Shown here: one piece after another, positions 63,572-64,000 of the stretch
Numbering within the stretch: the first letter of the stretch is position 1
Layout: the number at the start of each line of letters is the position of its first letter
Source of the DNA: Bacteroidia bacterium
GTDB lineage: Bacteria > Bacteroidota > Ignavibacteria > SZUA-365
DNA: 64,000 nt
Assembly: GCA_027493955.1 (NCBI GenBank)
Contig: JAOSJT010000001.1
Location: 2,281,131 to 2,345,130 of the forward strand
Direction of reading: 5' to 3'
Notes under the pieces: model-generated
What the model was told of the DNA's origin: nothing
Seen by the model: the letters and a program-made list of their open reading frames with translations, nothing else
The model's database searches: none
Program-made: the position numbers and the translations under genes

Positions 63572-64000
63572 TCAGAGATAGACCATGAAGCCAAAGCTCC
63601 AAACCACCCCATCGCTGTTGCGGGTGTCGACGTCGAGGTTGGTAACATCTGTCAGACTGTTGATTTCCGTACCCAGGAAGAGATAGCGAAACTCACCGTG
63701 CAGGGCGAAATTTGACCCGAATACAATTTCGCAACCGACCCCGAAATGGTAACCCGGTACGAAGGATTTTTCATCCTTGAACTTGTCGCGCAATTCCGGA
63801 ATGGAGGCGGAGAGCAGATCGTAATCGACGAGGGTGTAGTACCAGCCCAATCCTCCGACAGCGTACGGTGAGAGATTCGAACCGAAGGGAAGGAAGATCA
63901 TGGCGGACAACGTCAGCGGCATGTAGGCCACATCCGCGGTGTACTGGCGCTGGTCGATGCGACCGGTGGAAAAGCGCTCCGCGGTGCGATAATCGAGTGC
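63572..64000 (-). CDS. Outer-membrane beta-barrel protein (N-terminus beyond window)
   Basis: About 142 C-terminal residues are visible. The frame stays open to the window edge, so the protein is longer; a GTG at 63931 is not the likely start. Alternating strands (FLPFGSNLSPYAVGGLGWYY, GYHFGVGCEIVFG, LHGEFRYLFLG) and a terminal FGFMVYL fit an outer-membrane porin-like or OmpW/opacity-type barrel ending in an aromatic strand. Function is unknown. Confidence 0.75.
   Translation of the reverse strand, partial: ALDYRTAERFSTGRIDQRQYTADVAYMPLTLSAMIFLPFGSNLSPYAVGGLGWYYTLVDYDLLSASIPELRDKFKDEKSFVPGYHFGVGCEIVFGSNFALHGEFRYLFLGTEINSLTDVTNLDVDTRNSDGVVWSFGFMVYL

Overview
This is a 64 kb chromosomal segment of about 58% GC. 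The likely source is a Gram-negative member of the Bacteroidota/Chlorobi (FCB) group, possibly a Kapabacteria- or Ignavibacteria-like lineage. The evidence is: secreted proteins ending in the 'YPNPFNP' type IX secretion (T9SS) sorting domain; OmpA and thrombospondin-type-3 outer-membrane proteins; an isolated atpD-atpC pair; DUF2752/DUF5684 membrane proteins; and H-boxes of the 'HQLGTPLSS' type in histidine kinases. This placement comes from motif recognition only; no database search was possible.

Layout. 0-11 kb: a methionine/folate enzyme truncated at the window edge, small membrane proteins, an AraC/GyrI regulator, a GNAT acetyltransferase, an ion permease, a degenerate LuxR regulator, a DUF6051 hydrolase, a glycosyltransferase and a histidine kinase. 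11-18.7 kb: housekeeping genes (adenine deaminase, MutS, FtsB/DivIC-like protein, ROK sugar kinase, thioredoxin), separated by repeat-rich spacers. 18.8-24.6 kb: a minus-strand operon of two outer-membrane barrel/calcium-repeat proteins followed by a TPR sensor kinase. 25-28.8 kb: an SDR, then a translationally coupled aminotransferase / CDP-alcohol phosphotransferase / cytidylyltransferase operon that probably builds a lipid head group. 28.9-34.9 kb: an L,D-transpeptidase, a diheme cytochrome c, a T9SS-exported Omp28-type protein, an SRPBCC protein and a conserved hypothetical.

35.06-39.43 kb is a compact, AT-richer genomic island in the 3' end of tRNA-Gln. A 92-bp direct repeat (half of the tRNA plus its terminator, two mismatches) bounds it. 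It has no recognisable integrase. It carries a secreted 506-aa protein, small ORFs with dedicated terminators, and a two-gene HEPN-like module that looks like a toxin-antitoxin or defence pair.

39.5-49.3 kb: a His-tailed thioredoxin-like protein, NAD kinase, NifU-like and Mrp Fe-S carriers, a two-component pair whose NtrC-like regulator has lost the sigma-54 loop, and T9SS/outer-membrane proteins. 49.4-55.1 kb holds a tightly coupled operon of WD40-caspase, FecR-like and TPR-CHAT proteins, all with export signals. This is an apparently extracytoplasmic pair of clan-CD proteases and, with the island module and the lipid operon, one of the best candidates for new biology here. 55.2-64 kb: tRNA-Ser(UGA), a small conserved protein, a polysaccharide deacetylase, an RlpA lipoprotein, mannose-1-phosphate guanylyltransferase, the ATP synthase epsilon and beta subunits, a divergent GH13 protein and a partial outer-membrane barrel.
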